Shown piece by piece: positions 1 through 9,949 of a DNA stretch of 64,000 nucleotides. Under the pieces are notes generated by a model. That model had not been told where the DNA came from and ran no database searches. It was given only the letters and a program-made list of their open reading frames with translations. A program made the position numbers and the translations under genes. This DNA is from DAOTXR01 sp034435375 (GTDB lineage Bacteria > Chloroflexota > Anaerolineae > Aggregatilineales > UBA3940): NCBI GenBank assembly GCA_034435375.1, contig DAOTXR010000005.1:62001-126000 (forward strand), in the 5' to 3' direction. Numbering within the stretch: the stretch's first letter is position 1; every line of letters starts with the position of its first letter.

Positions 1-1539
1 CCCATGTTGGTAGAAATTCCACAACCCCTCTGGAACATTGTGATCAATGACGAGAAAAGTCGCGCCGTAGGCGTCAGCGGCACGTAGCAAGGTCTGCTCA
101 TCGCCGTTGGGGATCGGCACTCCCCATCGCCCAGTGTGCGTGTAAAAGCCAGGGGGGTTGTTGCTGATCACAACAGCGTGGGCAGGCGCGGCTACTGCAT
201 CCAGATCGCTCCCAATGGCATCATAGACAGTGCGATTCCAGTCCACCGTGGTCAGGTCCGACAGGCCGACCACCCGAGTCAGCACCACGAAGATGGTGAC
301 GCCAATAGCCATGATCACGCCCGCCACGTTGAACACGCGCCATGCCAGGTCGGGCCGCCACGAGCGCCTGTGTTGAGACGCCCAGCGAATCGCGTCATCC
401 AGGCCCATGATAGCTGCCGCCAACACAAATGGTTCCAGCGCCGCGCCAGAGTGCAGCCAGCCGCCGCGCAGGCCCGGCAGGGCAAATACAGCGGTCATAA
501 CGCCAAACAAGGCCAGCCCATACAGCACGAAAGGAAGAAACAGGTCATCGCGCCAGCGCCGCCATAGCCCGATCACCGTAAACGGTGTGAGGAACACCAG
601 ATTGTGCACTCCCACAAACGTGGACAGGTTGCCGATGAGAGCCTGCCAACGAGCGCGCAAGATAGGACCCGCACCAGCAGCAAAGAAGCGTTCTGGGGTG
701 AGATTAGGGGGATAGTTGAACAAATCGTTATACTCGATCAGCCAGAGTGTACTCGGCCCACCCGGAGCCTGCGGGCTGCCAAAGGCCACCCAATTTCGCG
801 CCAACCAGGGAGCCATGATCACCACATAACCGACCAGCCCCAGCGTCGCATGTACAAGCCGCCTGCGGAGAGGCGACCCGACATGTTTATCACCGATGCT
901 GCGCACTGGCAGCACAGCCACCAACATCACCACGCCTACCAGCAGCACACCGTCGGCGCGGGCCAGGTGCCCTAGACCAGCACATGCGCCTGCCAACAGC
1001 CATGCCCACGCACGACCCGTCCGCCTCCCAAGCCCAACGAGAAACAGCGCCCCGGACCCAGCCAGAGCAAACGGCGTGAACGACTCCGGCAACGACCAAA
1101 ATACGACATAATAGCCACTGAACACCGCAATCAGGCCCGCGATCAGGGCGTGGCGTCGCTGCCCAACCTGCAACACGAACGAGTAGGTGATCAACGGCAG
1201 GGCAGCTGAGACAATCACGTAGATCGCCTGGGCGGCCCCAAAGGCCGGGGCTAAGCTGTGCTGCGAGCCGCGCCCGAACAGGGCGATTCCGAGGGCAGCC
1301 AGGAACGAGGGAAGCGGCTGCCAGTACGCAAAGGCTGGCACGGGCAGTGACGGCGGAGCGCCAACGTAGTTCCACAGGTAGGGATCGACCAGACCACGCC
1401 CTTCAGCCAATGCCCGCCCACCGTTGAAGTAATAGGCGGCATCGACGTAGCCTGGCACGCTGACCAGCAGCGCCACAGCGCCATTGGCCAGCAACGCCAG
1501 CCCTCCCAACACCAGCAGGTCGCGCGCGCGCTGCTTCAT
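1..1539 (-). CDS. GT-C/PMT-like membrane glycosyltransferase (C-terminus cut by window edge)
   Basis: The reading frame runs from an ATG at 1539 to the window edge with no stop (513 codons), so the C-terminus is missing. The protein is polytopic. A short N-terminal anchor is followed by a first loop with Asp33 (VPGYVDAAYYFNGG), where GT-C enzymes of the ArnT/PMT type keep a catalytic acid, and then many hydrophobic segments. The likely role is transfer of a sugar from a polyprenyl-phosphate donor outside the membrane, but the acceptor is unknown. The start overlaps the upstream gene's TGA as ATGA, so the two are probably translationally coupled. The family call is inferred from fold-like features; substrate specificity cannot be read. 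Confidence 0.7.
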   Translation of the reverse strand, partial: MKQRARDLLVLGGLALLANGAVALLVSVPGYVDAAYYFNGGRALAEGRGLVDPYLWNYVGAPPSLPVPAFAYWQPLPSFLAALGIALFGRGSQHSLAPAFGAAQAIYVIVSAALPLITYSFVLQVGQRRHALIAGLIAVFSGYYVVFWSLPESFTPFALAGSGALFLVGLGRRTGRAWAWLLAGACAGLGHLARADGVLLVGVVMLVAVLPVRSIGDKHVGSPLRRRLVHATLGLVGYVVIMAPWLARNWVAFGSPQAPGGPSTLWLIEYNDLFNYPPNLTPERFFAAGAGPILRARWQALIGNLSTFVGVHNLVFLTPFTVIGLWRRWRDDLFLPFVLYGLALFGVMTAVFALPGLRGGWLHSGAALEPFVLAAAIMGLDDAIRWASQHRRSWRPDLAWRVFNVAGVIMAIGVTIFVVLTRVVGLSDLTTVDWNRTVYDAIGSDLDAVAAPAHAVVISNNPPGFYTHTGRWGVPIPNGDEQTLLRAADAYGATFLVIDHNVPEGLWNFYQHG

Positions 1540-3548
1540 GGGGCCGCCCCACGCAGTTGGTAGAGCGTATAGGAGGAAAGATCGTCCCACACAGGGGCAA
1601 GCACACTGCCTCGCAACGTGCCAAGGGCGACCCAATCGTCTTCTGTCATCGGGTCGTAAGGCTCCTGTTCGATCAAAAAGCGACCCCCAGCTTCGAAAAT
1701 AAGCACGTGGGTGTAGCCCTCGTCCCGCCACTGTGTTGCAATGTCGAATGGATCGCCATAAACCTGACGGTCATGCCACCACCGGTCGATCATCGAATCC
1801 GGCACACAGCGCGGCTCACAATAATAACTGCGAGGTTCCCACAGCATCAGCACGCGCACTCCAGCAGGAAGCGCGTTCACCTGCTGCATCGCCAGGTAGT
1901 GCGCTTGAAGCTCCTGCAAGAGAAAATCCTCCTCACTTTGCAGCCCAGCCACCACACGCAGCGGGGCCACACGCACGGTCACTAGCGCCGAGTCGAGCAC
2001 CGCCAGAGCGATCATCACAAGCACCAGACCCTGACCCAAGCGAGCCAGTCCTGCCGACACATCCCACTCCTGCAGACCGTACAGGCCCAGCGCGCCCACC
2101 AATGCCAGCGCCGGAAACACAGGGAAGAGCAGCCGCGTTTGCAGCAAAAACCACGAGGTAGCCGCGCCAACCAGCCAGACCACACAGGCAGGCAACACTG
2201 CTACCAACAAGCTGACGATCAGCGTCCGGCTTGCCATATCACGGCTTCGCCAACCCAGCACGACCATCGGCAACAGCCCAAACAAGAGCGGCCCGCTCGA
2301 CGACTGATAGGCTCCTCCCTCCTGACCAAAGACGGTGGCTGTCAGAGGCAGCAGCGCCAAGTGGAGCAGGGGCAAACCTGTGCCAGGACGCAGATAATAC
2401 CAGCGATCCAGTGAGTCGAAAGCCCGTGTGCCCCACACGAAGGGCGACACCGGGTTGCCATCTAGCACAGCGTTTTTGACCAGCCACGGTGTGAAGATGA
2501 CCAGCGCAACCCCTGTAACTATCGCCTCAGCTCCCAACACACGCCTGATCCTCTCCCGGCGCACCAACCACAGGACCAAGACACCGACTCCAATGGCCGG
2601 GCCGGCCGCCGAGTACTTGGTGCCCATCATGCAGCCAGTGAGCACGCCCGCCCACACCAGGAGATGGGAAGTTGCCCGGCTGGAGGAGTCACGCCAGGCC
2701 AGCACAACAACCAGCGCAGCCAGCGTGTAGGCCATCAAAGCCAGATCGTTGTACGGCCAGCTAAATTCCCCCCAGATGGAATCCGATACCAGCAAAATGG
2801 CGGCTGCCAGCCACCCGACAGAAGGCCGCCCCAGACGGCTCGACAGCCCCAGCAACGTGAGCAACAGCAAGACGCCAAAACCTGCGTGCAACAGCGCAGC
2901 CGCCTGGGGCCGCGCGACGATCAGCAGCCCCATGTATAACATCTCAACGAGCTGCGGAAACCCCAGGAAGTGATTTTCTGGATAGCTGACGATCCGGCCA
3001 GCTAACAGGTAGTGTCTGGGACCAGCCAGGTGGTAGGTGAGTGCATCCCACTTGGTCGGTGGGGCGAGCGCTGTGATCGCCGCCAGCATGAGCAGCGCCA
3101 CCACACCTCGCCGCACCCAACGAGTGAATGGATCAGGGGTAAGGGCGAGGGCAGATCGCAGACCGCGATCGAGGTCACGCCACCACGCGGCCAGCGGGCG
3201 ATGCAGGAGCACAAGCAGACCGATCAGGACAGTCCACGCCAACCACACCGGAGGAAACGCTCCCAGCAATCCGATTCCCAACATCAGCAGGCTGGGACCA
3301 ACTAGCCCGATGAGCACCCGGATGGCCGAACGCTCCAGATCAGACAGCACACCTGCTTCCCGCATAAGCAACGTACCTAGTGCCCCTCCCAGCGCGAGGA
3401 ACGCTGCCACTGCCAACACGTCGATCAGACCACGCACCAACGCCAGCGCCAGAGGAACCGTCAGCGGGTTGTGGATCACGGTGTAGGCTACTAAAAGCGC
3501 CCCCAGCCAGGAAAGGGCCAGCAAAGCGCCAATACGCTGCGTGTTCAC
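1536..3548 (-). CDS. Polytopic GT39-like membrane glycosyltransferase
   Basis: A 670-residue protein with a dozen or so hydrophobic helices and a soluble C-terminal part. I chose the GTG at 3548, which overlaps the upstream stop as GTGA and has a GGAG box about 9 nt before it. The frame stays open further upstream to 3692, but that part runs antisense to nothing plausible and lies inside the upstream gene. The region KWDALTYHLAGPRHYLLAGR, followed by a Pro/Phe-rich segment, is typical of bacterial glycosyltransferase-39-like or phospholipid-carrier-dependent enzymes. The C-terminal ~150 residues are extracytoplasmic in style. Neighbours on both sides are similar membrane enzymes, which supports a cell-surface glycan role. 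The substrate is unknown. Confidence 0.68.
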   Translation of the reverse strand: MNTQRIGALLALSWLGALLVAYTVIHNPLTVPLALALVRGLIDVLAVAAFLALGGALGTLLMREAGVLSDLERSAIRVLIGLVGPSLLMLGIGLLGAFPPVWLAWTVLIGLLVLLHRPLAAWWRDLDRGLRSALALTPDPFTRWVRRGVVALLMLAAITALAPPTKWDALTYHLAGPRHYLLAGRIVSYPENHFLGFPQLVEMLYMGLLIVARPQAAALLHAGFGVLLLLTLLGLSSRLGRPSVGWLAAAILLVSDSIWGEFSWPYNDLALMAYTLAALVVVLAWRDSSSRATSHLLVWAGVLTGCMMGTKYSAAGPAIGVGVLVLWLVRRERIRRVLGAEAIVTGVALVIFTPWLVKNAVLDGNPVSPFVWGTRAFDSLDRWYYLRPGTGLPLLHLALLPLTATVFGQEGGAYQSSSGPLLFGLLPMVVLGWRSRDMASRTLIVSLLVAVLPACVVWLVGAATSWFLLQTRLLFPVFPALALVGALGLYGLQEWDVSAGLARLGQGLVLVMIALAVLDSALVTVRVAPLRVVAGLQSEEDFLLQELQAHYLAMQQVNALPAGVRVLMLWEPRSYYCEPRCVPDSMIDRWWHDRQVYGDPFDIATQWRDEGYTHVLIFEAGGRFLIEQEPYDPMTEDDWVALGTLRGSVLAPVWDDLSSYTLYQLRGAAP

Positions 3549-4783
3549 AAACTCTTTTCTCCGGCAGTAATCGAAGCAACAATGCGGCACTGCGCCCAGA
3601 AAGCCGCCAGCAGCCCGACCACAAACAGCGTGCGCAGGGGGGCCGTGATATACAACCCCCAAAAGAACCCCCGCGAGAATAGGATCGGCCACTCCAGGAA
3701 GTTAATCAACGAAAAAGCCAGAATGGCTATGATGCCATTGCGATCGGGGAAGACAAGCAGGATCAAGGGGATGACCATCTGCATCCAGGGGGTGCTCCAG
3801 CCCTTCGACCACAGCAGGAAGACACACCACGTTGCACCGAAAAACGCTACAAGAGAGCGATCCGTCTTGCGCACAGGCCGAGTGAAGAGGTAGAGGTACA
3901 ACATCCCAAAGGCAAGGAGGGTGATCCACCCCGGAATCGCCGGTGGATGGCCCACCATTCGATGAGCTGCCGCGGGGTCTAAACGGTCGATCAATGGGCC
4001 AAAGTTTCCAGTGGTGAAGTTCCCATCGATGAGCGCCCACACCGTCTGCCAGCTTGACTTCCCAGCCTGCGCTCGCAACGAGGCCAGTGCGAAAGTCGGG
4101 CTGAGGATCAAAAATGGGAGATATGCACCGATACCCAGCACAGCGAGAAGGACCGTGTATAGCACGGCTTTCTTTGGGGGCCGGAAGCGCCACACCACTG
4201 GAGTGAGCAGCCCAGGCATCACTTTGATCAGCGCCCCGGCAGCGATAGCCAGGGCCGAACGCCCATCCCTGCCCTCAAGCAACAAGAGCAACCCCAGCAG
4301 CATAAAGAACGTCACCACCGGTTCGACGTTCCACATCAGGAAGACGAGAGGTACGCCAAGCAGCGCATACACCCAGGCAATGTCCAGCCCATATGCCTGT
4401 CCGTACAGCCGCTCGCCCAGCCGCCGGATCAGCACCAGGTTGCCCACGTCGGCCAGCAGCACGATCAGGCCCAACACGTAGTAGTAGCTATGCTCAGGCA
4501 GGCCGCGCCACACTGTCAGAAGGTAGTAAAGCCCAAGGTTGGGCCACACAAACAGAGGGGGATATTCCATCCAATAGTCGAGGTAAGGCAATCCACCTGT
4601 CGCGCGTGTAATGTCGGCAAACTTATAAAAATTGTCGAACTCGCCGTAATCCATCAGCCCGTTAGGGTCGTGAGCCGCCAGCATCACAACCCGTAGACCA
4701 ACGAACAACAACAGCAGCACAGGAAAGTGACGCAGCGGTGGCAGAGGATTCGGCGCTGGGCGCGGATCAACAGTATCGCTCAT
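3545..4783 (-). CDS. GT87-like (DUF2029) membrane mannosyltransferase-type protein
   Basis: A 412-residue polytopic protein. The ATG at 4783 has GAGGA five nt upstream and is preferred over the ATG at 4795, which lacks a ribosome site. After a Pro-rich N-tail and the first helix comes an acidic loop (NGLMDYGEFDNFYKFAD, around residues 41-57) and then the YLDYWMEYPPLFVW segment. A D/E-rich first loop followed by a YPP motif is characteristic of GT87/DUF2029 and PIG-M-like alpha-mannosyltransferases, which use polyprenyl-phosphate-mannose. That matches the Dpm1-like synthase at 10 kb. The gene is coupled to the next one by a GTGA overlap. The family call is moderately sure; the acceptor is unknown. 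Confidence 0.65.
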   Translation of the reverse strand: MSDTVDPRPAPNPLPPLRHFPVLLLLFVGLRVVMLAAHDPNGLMDYGEFDNFYKFADITRATGGLPYLDYWMEYPPLFVWPNLGLYYLLTVWRGLPEHSYYYVLGLIVLLADVGNLVLIRRLGERLYGQAYGLDIAWVYALLGVPLVFLMWNVEPVVTFFMLLGLLLLLEGRDGRSALAIAAGALIKVMPGLLTPVVWRFRPPKKAVLYTVLLAVLGIGAYLPFLILSPTFALASLRAQAGKSSWQTVWALIDGNFTTGNFGPLIDRLDPAAAHRMVGHPPAIPGWITLLAFGMLYLYLFTRPVRKTDRSLVAFFGATWCVFLLWSKGWSTPWMQMVIPLILLVFPDRNGIIAILAFSLINFLEWPILFSRGFFWGLYITAPLRTLFVVGLLAAFWAQCRIVASITAGEKSL

Positions 4784-4858
4784 AGCTGTCCTCATGACAG
4801 AGAGTGGCTGTGCTTGTCTGTGAATGCGCTTCTCATCAAGGGCGCAAGGCTGGGCAAA

Positions 4859-6340
4859 CTACGGTTCTCGGACATAGATGCTGGCTAGTTGATCGCTGAA
4901 GGCACAGCGCCAGTCTTTGCTCAGCCGCAACACCTGCGCCAAGGGGCTGCTCGACTCAACCAGCACCGTATTGGCGCCGACCTCATCCAGGCGTTCCTCC
5001 CAGCCGGGTTGGGCGTAGTAGATAGAAAGATAGCGACGGAGTAGCTCATCGTTATACAGATCGGTGCGCCCATCGACATACACCGGATATTCAGGAGCTG
5101 CCCAGATCAGATAGCCTCCCCAGTTGTAGCTGTTGAACAGTGGGCCAGGCAGGTCCTGATCCACCAGGTAGGCTACGGCATCAACCGGAAGGAGATCGCG
5201 TCGGCTGGCCTCCAGCGACTCGGGACGGAGGGCAAAGGATGCCTTAAAGGCCGCTGCCGCCAACACCAGCCCCAGCAACGCCCAGTTGATGGCCACCAGC
5301 GCCCCTCTCGGCGAGCGGTTCAGGTTGAGTCGCAAGCTATGCGCCTCAAGCCAGGTCTCCAGGTGCAGCGACAACACGGGAGCAGCAACGACGGCAAACA
5401 CGGCAATGTTACGGCCTGCCAGCAGCGCACTGTAGGCTGTCCCGCCCACCATGATCGCGTCACGCCAATCTAGCCGCCTGGGAGAAAGCCCGGCCACAGT
5501 CAGTGTACCCAGGAGCAGCCAGAGGAACGGCCAGGTCTGTGCCTGGTGGAAGTCTGGGGCAGCCCACTCTTGAATGTAATCCCGCAGCACGCCAATCCCC
5601 ACCGTGTTGAACGGGTAGAGCAGCATGCGCGGGCCGTAAGGATTGATTGAGATCGCAGCTGCTGAGACCAAACCTACCACGACCAGCTGAAGCACAGGGC
5701 GCAGCGTGGGCGGGTCGGATGCCGACTCCTCTGCCCCACCGAGCACGCGTTCCACGAACCAGCGCAGCGCCTCCCCGACGGCGGCCAGCACCAGCAGGAT
5801 AAAGCCAATTGCAAAGCCACCATGCAAGTTAGCCCATAGGACCATCAGCAGAGGGATCAGCCACAGGCGGTCAGTGCCGCGCCGATGCAGGAGGATCAGA
5901 GCCAGCACTGCTGCGCTCATCAGAAACGACATCATTTGCGGGCGCGCCGACCAGAACACTGCCGCCGCCGCCCCAGCCAGGATGACAGCGAACGCACGCA
6001 CCAGAGCGCTGCCCTCACATACCGCGTAGATCAGCGCCATGCCTACCGCCGCCAGGATCGCTACATACAGCATCAGCCCTAGGTCGCCCAGCGCCGCATA
6101 GGCCCCATACAGGACGATTTGCGACAACCATGAGTGGTTGATCCATGGCTCACCACTGCGGGAGTAGGAGAAGACATCCTCATCCAGCAGCATCCGGTGT
6201 TCTACCTGCCACTGGCCGGCGCGCAGGTGCCACAGCATGTCGGTATCGAGCGGCGCACGGGCAGCCATGGCAAACGCGGCAACGACAGCCAGAACCGCCA
6301 GCAGGCGGCTGAGCGTGAGCGAACGGAAGAAACGCGCCAT
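4859..6340 (-). CDS. Polytopic membrane protein, GT-C-like
   Basis: A 493-residue protein. The ATG at 6340 lies just after a GGAGGAG ribosome site and 22 nt behind the upstream stop; the open frame continues to 6430 but would run into the preceding gene. The N-terminal helix is followed by APLDTDMLWHLRAGQW (acids at about residues 32 and 34), a loop shared by many uncharacterised bacterial GT-C-type proteins. About ten more helices follow. A soluble C-terminal part contains NWGGYLIWAAPEYPVYVDGR and a terminal TVLVESSSPLAQ segment, seen in the same protein class. It probably works on lipid-linked or cell-surface sugars. I cannot assign a precise family. Confidence 0.6.
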   Translation of the reverse strand: MARFFRSLTLSRLLAVLAVVAAFAMAARAPLDTDMLWHLRAGQWQVEHRMLLDEDVFSYSRSGEPWINHSWLSQIVLYGAYAALGDLGLMLYVAILAAVGMALIYAVCEGSALVRAFAVILAGAAAAVFWSARPQMMSFLMSAAVLALILLHRRGTDRLWLIPLLMVLWANLHGGFAIGFILLVLAAVGEALRWFVERVLGGAEESASDPPTLRPVLQLVVVGLVSAAAISINPYGPRMLLYPFNTVGIGVLRDYIQEWAAPDFHQAQTWPFLWLLLGTLTVAGLSPRRLDWRDAIMVGGTAYSALLAGRNIAVFAVVAAPVLSLHLETWLEAHSLRLNLNRSPRGALVAINWALLGLVLAAAAFKASFALRPESLEASRRDLLPVDAVAYLVDQDLPGPLFNSYNWGGYLIWAAPEYPVYVDGRTDLYNDELLRRYLSIYYAQPGWEERLDEVGANTVLVESSSPLAQVLRLSKDWRCAFSDQLASIYVREP

Positions 6341-6362
6341 TCGGTTCGGAATCTCCTCCACT

Positions 6363-8219
6363 TCACGGCGACGGGCTACAGGGGGACACCTCAAGCGGCG
6401 CTGACATACTGACCACACCGAATGGCCCAAGCTCCTCCGGTGTCACAGGGCGAGAGAGATCATAAAATATCGTGTACGGGCCAATGGTTTGCCTGCGAAA
6501 CGCAACACCGCAGGCATCAAAGCGCTCTTGAATCAACGCATCTAGGTCGGGGAGATTGCTCGTAACGTATACAACACGGTCAGCAACCCGCACGGCTTCT
6601 GTATAGAGTGGATAGCGGTCGTCACGGTACGAGTAGCTCAGATCCACTTTATATGGCAGACGGGGTGAGAACAGGATGCGCTCGTGCGTCAGAAAAGCAA
6701 AACGGAATGCCACCCAGTAGTTGCTGTAGCCACGGTCCACGCCAAGAGCATCGAGGAATGCTATGAGATCATCATCGTACTCGTGCGGGATATGGGTAAT
6801 CAGATCAAACTGGGTAGTCAGGCCCGGCGGATTCTCAACCATGGCCCGTACATTGCCCCACAGGTTATAACCCAAGATCAGGACCATCAGAGCCGTTGCT
6901 CCCCAGTGGTGAGCCTTCGACTGCCGCAGCATCGAGGCCTGAGCCGGGCCGCTCTGGTGCACAAACAAGCGAGCAGCACGGCAACCGAGGAGGTCAAGCT
7001 CTGGCAGAGAGAACTCCTCTCCGCGCCGCAGTCGGATCAGCCACCCACTGACCAACACAGCCAACAGAGGGTAGAGAGGTAGCAAATAACGGCCAGTGGG
7101 GTCGATGCCAAACGGCGACAGCACAAACGCGACTAAAAGCACCGCCCAACCACCCAACAGGGTGATCAGGGCTGTTTGGGTGTAGGTCGGTTCCACGCCA
7201 GACCAAGCGCGGCGTGTGGCTCGCCACAGCACAAACAGGTATAGCGTCGTGAGGATCAGACCTACAGGCAGCAGAGTCCAGGACAGGCTCCAAGAAGGCC
7301 GCAGCCCAAACAGCGCTGGCAGGCTAAACGCAATAAACGACAGCACCCGCTCCAGCAGCACGGCACTGTCACCTACCACTGTCGTGCCGAGCCCTACACC
7401 AAACAACGCATTGAAAGTCGCAATAGGGTCCGCCCCCATCCCGATCAGCCAGGGCAACGCACCGACAACGAATCCGATGAACAGCGCTATCAGTTTGGTC
7501 CATCCAAACAAGGGTTTAGCCTCCGCCCCCAGCCGATCGTCGTGGCGGATGCTCCGGATCAGCCTCCACACGCCGAGTAGCCCCAGCGGGACAACCGCGG
7601 TGATGACCAACGACATGCCCCACCAGCCCAGTCCCGCCAGAAATCCGGCCAGCAGCCACCATCCGGCTGATGGCTTGCGGCCATCCAGCACATCCCAGCC
7701 TATGATCAGCAGCAGGTTGTTGATCAACAGGACCTCGACATAGTTGCCCAGCGCGGCGGTGGTATAGGCGCTGACCATCACCGGCGGCACAGCCATCAGC
7801 AATGCCGCGACCGTCGCAGCCTGGCGGTCGCCGCTCAACCGGAGAGCCATCACGTAGGTCGTGATCAAGACCCCCAGATACAACCCGATCTGCACGACCC
7901 GCAGCGCAAACACCGTCTGCCCAAAGACAAGAAATGAGGGCGCCAGCAAGTACGAGTGAAGCGCCCCCATATACGACTGCCCGTAGAAGAATACTGGAAG
8001 CTTGCCCTGCAGGATATGACGAGCCATCAAACCCAAAATCGCCTCATCGGCGTTGAAGGTGACACTGCCCGTCGCCAGAATAGCGACCTTGAGGATCAGT
8101 CCTGCCGTGATTGCCAGCCACAGCCCTCCATGCCACCGAAGCGACAGGGTCAGCCGCTGCAGATGGGTTAGAGGACGAAACTGCCGAGATGAGCCAGAGG
8201 AAACTTGATCGCAAACCAT
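6363..8219 (-). CDS. GT39/PMT-like membrane glycosyltransferase
   Basis: A 618-residue polytopic protein. After the first helix comes VTFNADEAILGLMARHIL with Asp58-Glu59, the expected catalytic acid position of PMT/ArnT-type GT-C enzymes, then FFYGQSYMGALHSYL and many helices. The C-terminal third is soluble and contains the SNYWVAFRFAFLTHERILFSP segment common in these proteins. It is the first gene of a minus-strand run of five (8219 down to 1). The ATG has no clear ribosome site, but a TAGCAT -10 box lies only 6 nt upstream, which suggests a leaderless message. The donor is probably polyprenyl-phosphate sugar. The acceptor is unknown. Confidence 0.68.
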   Translation of the reverse strand: MVCDQVSSGSSRQFRPLTHLQRLTLSLRWHGGLWLAITAGLILKVAILATGSVTFNADEAILGLMARHILQGKLPVFFYGQSYMGALHSYLLAPSFLVFGQTVFALRVVQIGLYLGVLITTYVMALRLSGDRQAATVAALLMAVPPVMVSAYTTAALGNYVEVLLINNLLLIIGWDVLDGRKPSAGWWLLAGFLAGLGWWGMSLVITAVVPLGLLGVWRLIRSIRHDDRLGAEAKPLFGWTKLIALFIGFVVGALPWLIGMGADPIATFNALFGVGLGTTVVGDSAVLLERVLSFIAFSLPALFGLRPSWSLSWTLLPVGLILTTLYLFVLWRATRRAWSGVEPTYTQTALITLLGGWAVLLVAFVLSPFGIDPTGRYLLPLYPLLAVLVSGWLIRLRRGEEFSLPELDLLGCRAARLFVHQSGPAQASMLRQSKAHHWGATALMVLILGYNLWGNVRAMVENPPGLTTQFDLITHIPHEYDDDLIAFLDALGVDRGYSNYWVAFRFAFLTHERILFSPRLPYKVDLSYSYRDDRYPLYTEAVRVADRVVYVTSNLPDLDALIQERFDACGVAFRRQTIGPYTIFYDLSRPVTPEELGPFGVVSMSAPLEVSPCSPSP

Positions 8220-8225
8220 GTCGTT

Positions 8226-8255
8226 ATGCTACACCAGCCCGCGAGGTTTCGGCAA
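8226..8255 (-). promoter_or_regulatory. Candidate promoter for the 8219 gene (leaderless)
   Basis: On the minus strand TTGCCG, an 18-nt spacer and TAGCAT are followed by 6 nt and then the ATG at 8219. Transcription would start at or within a base or two of the start codon. The -10 match is moderate. Confidence 0.4.
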
Positions 8256-8286
8256 TACAATCTTCCCCCCACTCTCCGCAATTGAA

Positions 8287-8315
8287 TTGACGCCCGCCTA
8301 GACCAGTGGCATACT
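8287..8315 (+). promoter_or_regulatory. Sigma70-like promoter for the 8324 gene (near-leaderless)
   Basis: TTGACG, a 17-nt spacer and CATACT end 8 nt before the ATG at 8324. The predicted transcription start falls within one or two bases of that ATG, which would explain why no ribosome site is visible. A GTG at 8306 lies inside the promoter spacer and is therefore unlikely to be the start. Confidence 0.55.
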
Positions 8316-8323
8316 GCGTGCCT

Positions 8324-9886
8324 ATGAATGATAGGCGACCTTTTCCTCTGGCTCGCACGGAACTGGCGATTGCGCTGGGGCTGGCTATGCTGGCGATTGT
8401 CCTGCGTCTAATCCCCGGCCTGCGCATTATCGACGACGCCTACATCACCTACCGCTATGCACGCAACCTGGTGCGGGGAATTGGGCTGGTGTACAACCCC
8501 GGTGAAGCAGTGCTGGGTACCACGACACCTTTCTATGCTCTCCTGCTGGCGCTGATCGCCTGGCCGGCTGGGGTCGAGCACCTGCCTACTATCTCGGTTG
8601 TGGTGAACGCGCTGGCTGATGGTTTCAGTGTGGCGCTGCTGTATGTGATGGCCCGGCGGCTGCTGGGCAGCCATGTTCCGGCAGCCGTGCTGGGCGTACT
8701 GTGGGCTGTCGCACCCGGCAGCGTCACATTTGCAGTGGGCGGGATGGAGACGAGTGTCTTCATCGCGCTGACGCTAGGGACATGGGCAGCATGGCTGGCG
8801 GGCCACACGATGCTAGCCGCTGCGCTGACCGCCTTTGCCACACTCACCCGTCCCGATGCCCTGATCTGGGCCGGGCCACTGGCGCTGGGCATGATTGGCT
8901 GGTCTTGGGCCAGGGAAAAAGAACGCTCCCCATTTCTGCGTCTCCCGTGGGTCGAGTTGGGTGTGTTTCTGACAATTGCCCTGCCCTGGGCGATCTTTGC
9001 CACGTTGACCTACGGCAGCCCGCTCACCCACTCGGTGGCAGCCAAGTCGGTGGCCTATCACCTGCCGCCGACCCAGGCGCTGACAGTGTTGATCCAAGAT
9101 TTTTCGACGCCCTTCTTCGAATTTAATACCTTCGGCCCGTGGGGGGCCATGGTCGGCGCAATTCTATACCCCCTGCTGGCCTTGTTAGGAGGACTATTTT
9201 TGTTCCATACCGACCGTCGCTCGTTGGCGCTGACAATCTATCCGTGGGTTTTTGCGTTGGTCTACGCCGTCGCCAACCCGCTGATGTTCCGCTGGTACAG
9301 CACGCCGCCTCTCTTGCCGTACATCTTGAGCATCATAGCCGGCGTATGGGGGCTGGCCGAGCGCACAGTGGGCGCAGCCCGAGGACGGTGGGCCATGGTC
9401 GTTGCAGGGATTCTGTGGTCAGCCACCAGCCTGAACGCCTGGGTGTTGCACCCTGACCATGGCCCTGATCGGCCCGCGCCGGAAATGGCGTGGTTCAAGC
9501 TGGAGTTGATCTACGAGCAGGCCGGGCGCAGCCTGGCCCCTCTGGTAGACGAGCACACTGTCATCGCTGCCGGGGATATCGGAGCAATCGGGTGGTACTC
9601 AGATGCACGCATCCTGGACACACTGGGGCTGGTGTCTCCGCAATCGGTGGCCTACTATCCGATCGATCCCTCCATGCTAGGCGATATGCCCTACGCCGTT
9701 GCTCCAGATCTGATCCTGGACCAGCAGCCCGACTACATCGTGATCCTGGAGACCTATGGGCGCAACGGGCTGCTCAAAGACCCACGTTTTGAACAGCTAT
9801 ACCGCCTGCGAGAGATGATCGACACCGACGTCTACAACAGCCAGGGGATGCTGATCTTTGAGCGCAATGACCTGGCAGAGGAGTAG
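8324..9886 (+). CDS. GT39-like membrane glycosyltransferase
   Basis: A 520-residue polytopic protein. Residues 31-48 read PGLRIIDDAYITYRYARN (Asp37-Asp38), followed by GLVYNPGEAVLGTTTPFY. This pattern marks a well-represented bacterial GT39-like family. About ten helices follow, then a C-terminal soluble part with DIGAIGWYSDARILDTLGL, usual in the same family. The start is ATG 8324, chosen because the promoter overlaps the alternative GTG at 8306. The gene is divergent from the 8219 gene and convergent with the Dpm1-like gene, so it is transcribed alone. It probably transfers a sugar from a lipid carrier; substrate unknown. Confidence 0.7.
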   Translation: MNDRRPFPLARTELAIALGLAMLAIVLRLIPGLRIIDDAYITYRYARNLVRGIGLVYNPGEAVLGTTTPFYALLLALIAWPAGVEHLPTISVVVNALADGFSVALLYVMARRLLGSHVPAAVLGVLWAVAPGSVTFAVGGMETSVFIALTLGTWAAWLAGHTMLAAALTAFATLTRPDALIWAGPLALGMIGWSWAREKERSPFLRLPWVELGVFLTIALPWAIFATLTYGSPLTHSVAAKSVAYHLPPTQALTVLIQDFSTPFFEFNTFGPWGAMVGAILYPLLALLGGLFLFHTDRRSLALTIYPWVFALVYAVANPLMFRWYSTPPLLPYILSIIAGVWGLAERTVGAARGRWAMVVAGILWSATSLNAWVLHPDHGPDRPAPEMAWFKLELIYEQAGRSLAPLVDEHTVIAAGDIGAIGWYSDARILDTLGLVSPQSVAYYPIDPSMLGDMPYAVAPDLILDQQPDYIVILETYGRNGLLKDPRFEQLYRLREMIDTDVYNSQGMLIFERNDLAEE

Positions 9887-9949
9887 CCTTAAGACAGTTG
9901 CCCGCGATCTGCTCCATGTGACTGGCCAAGAATTTGTTCGTTCAAGCGT

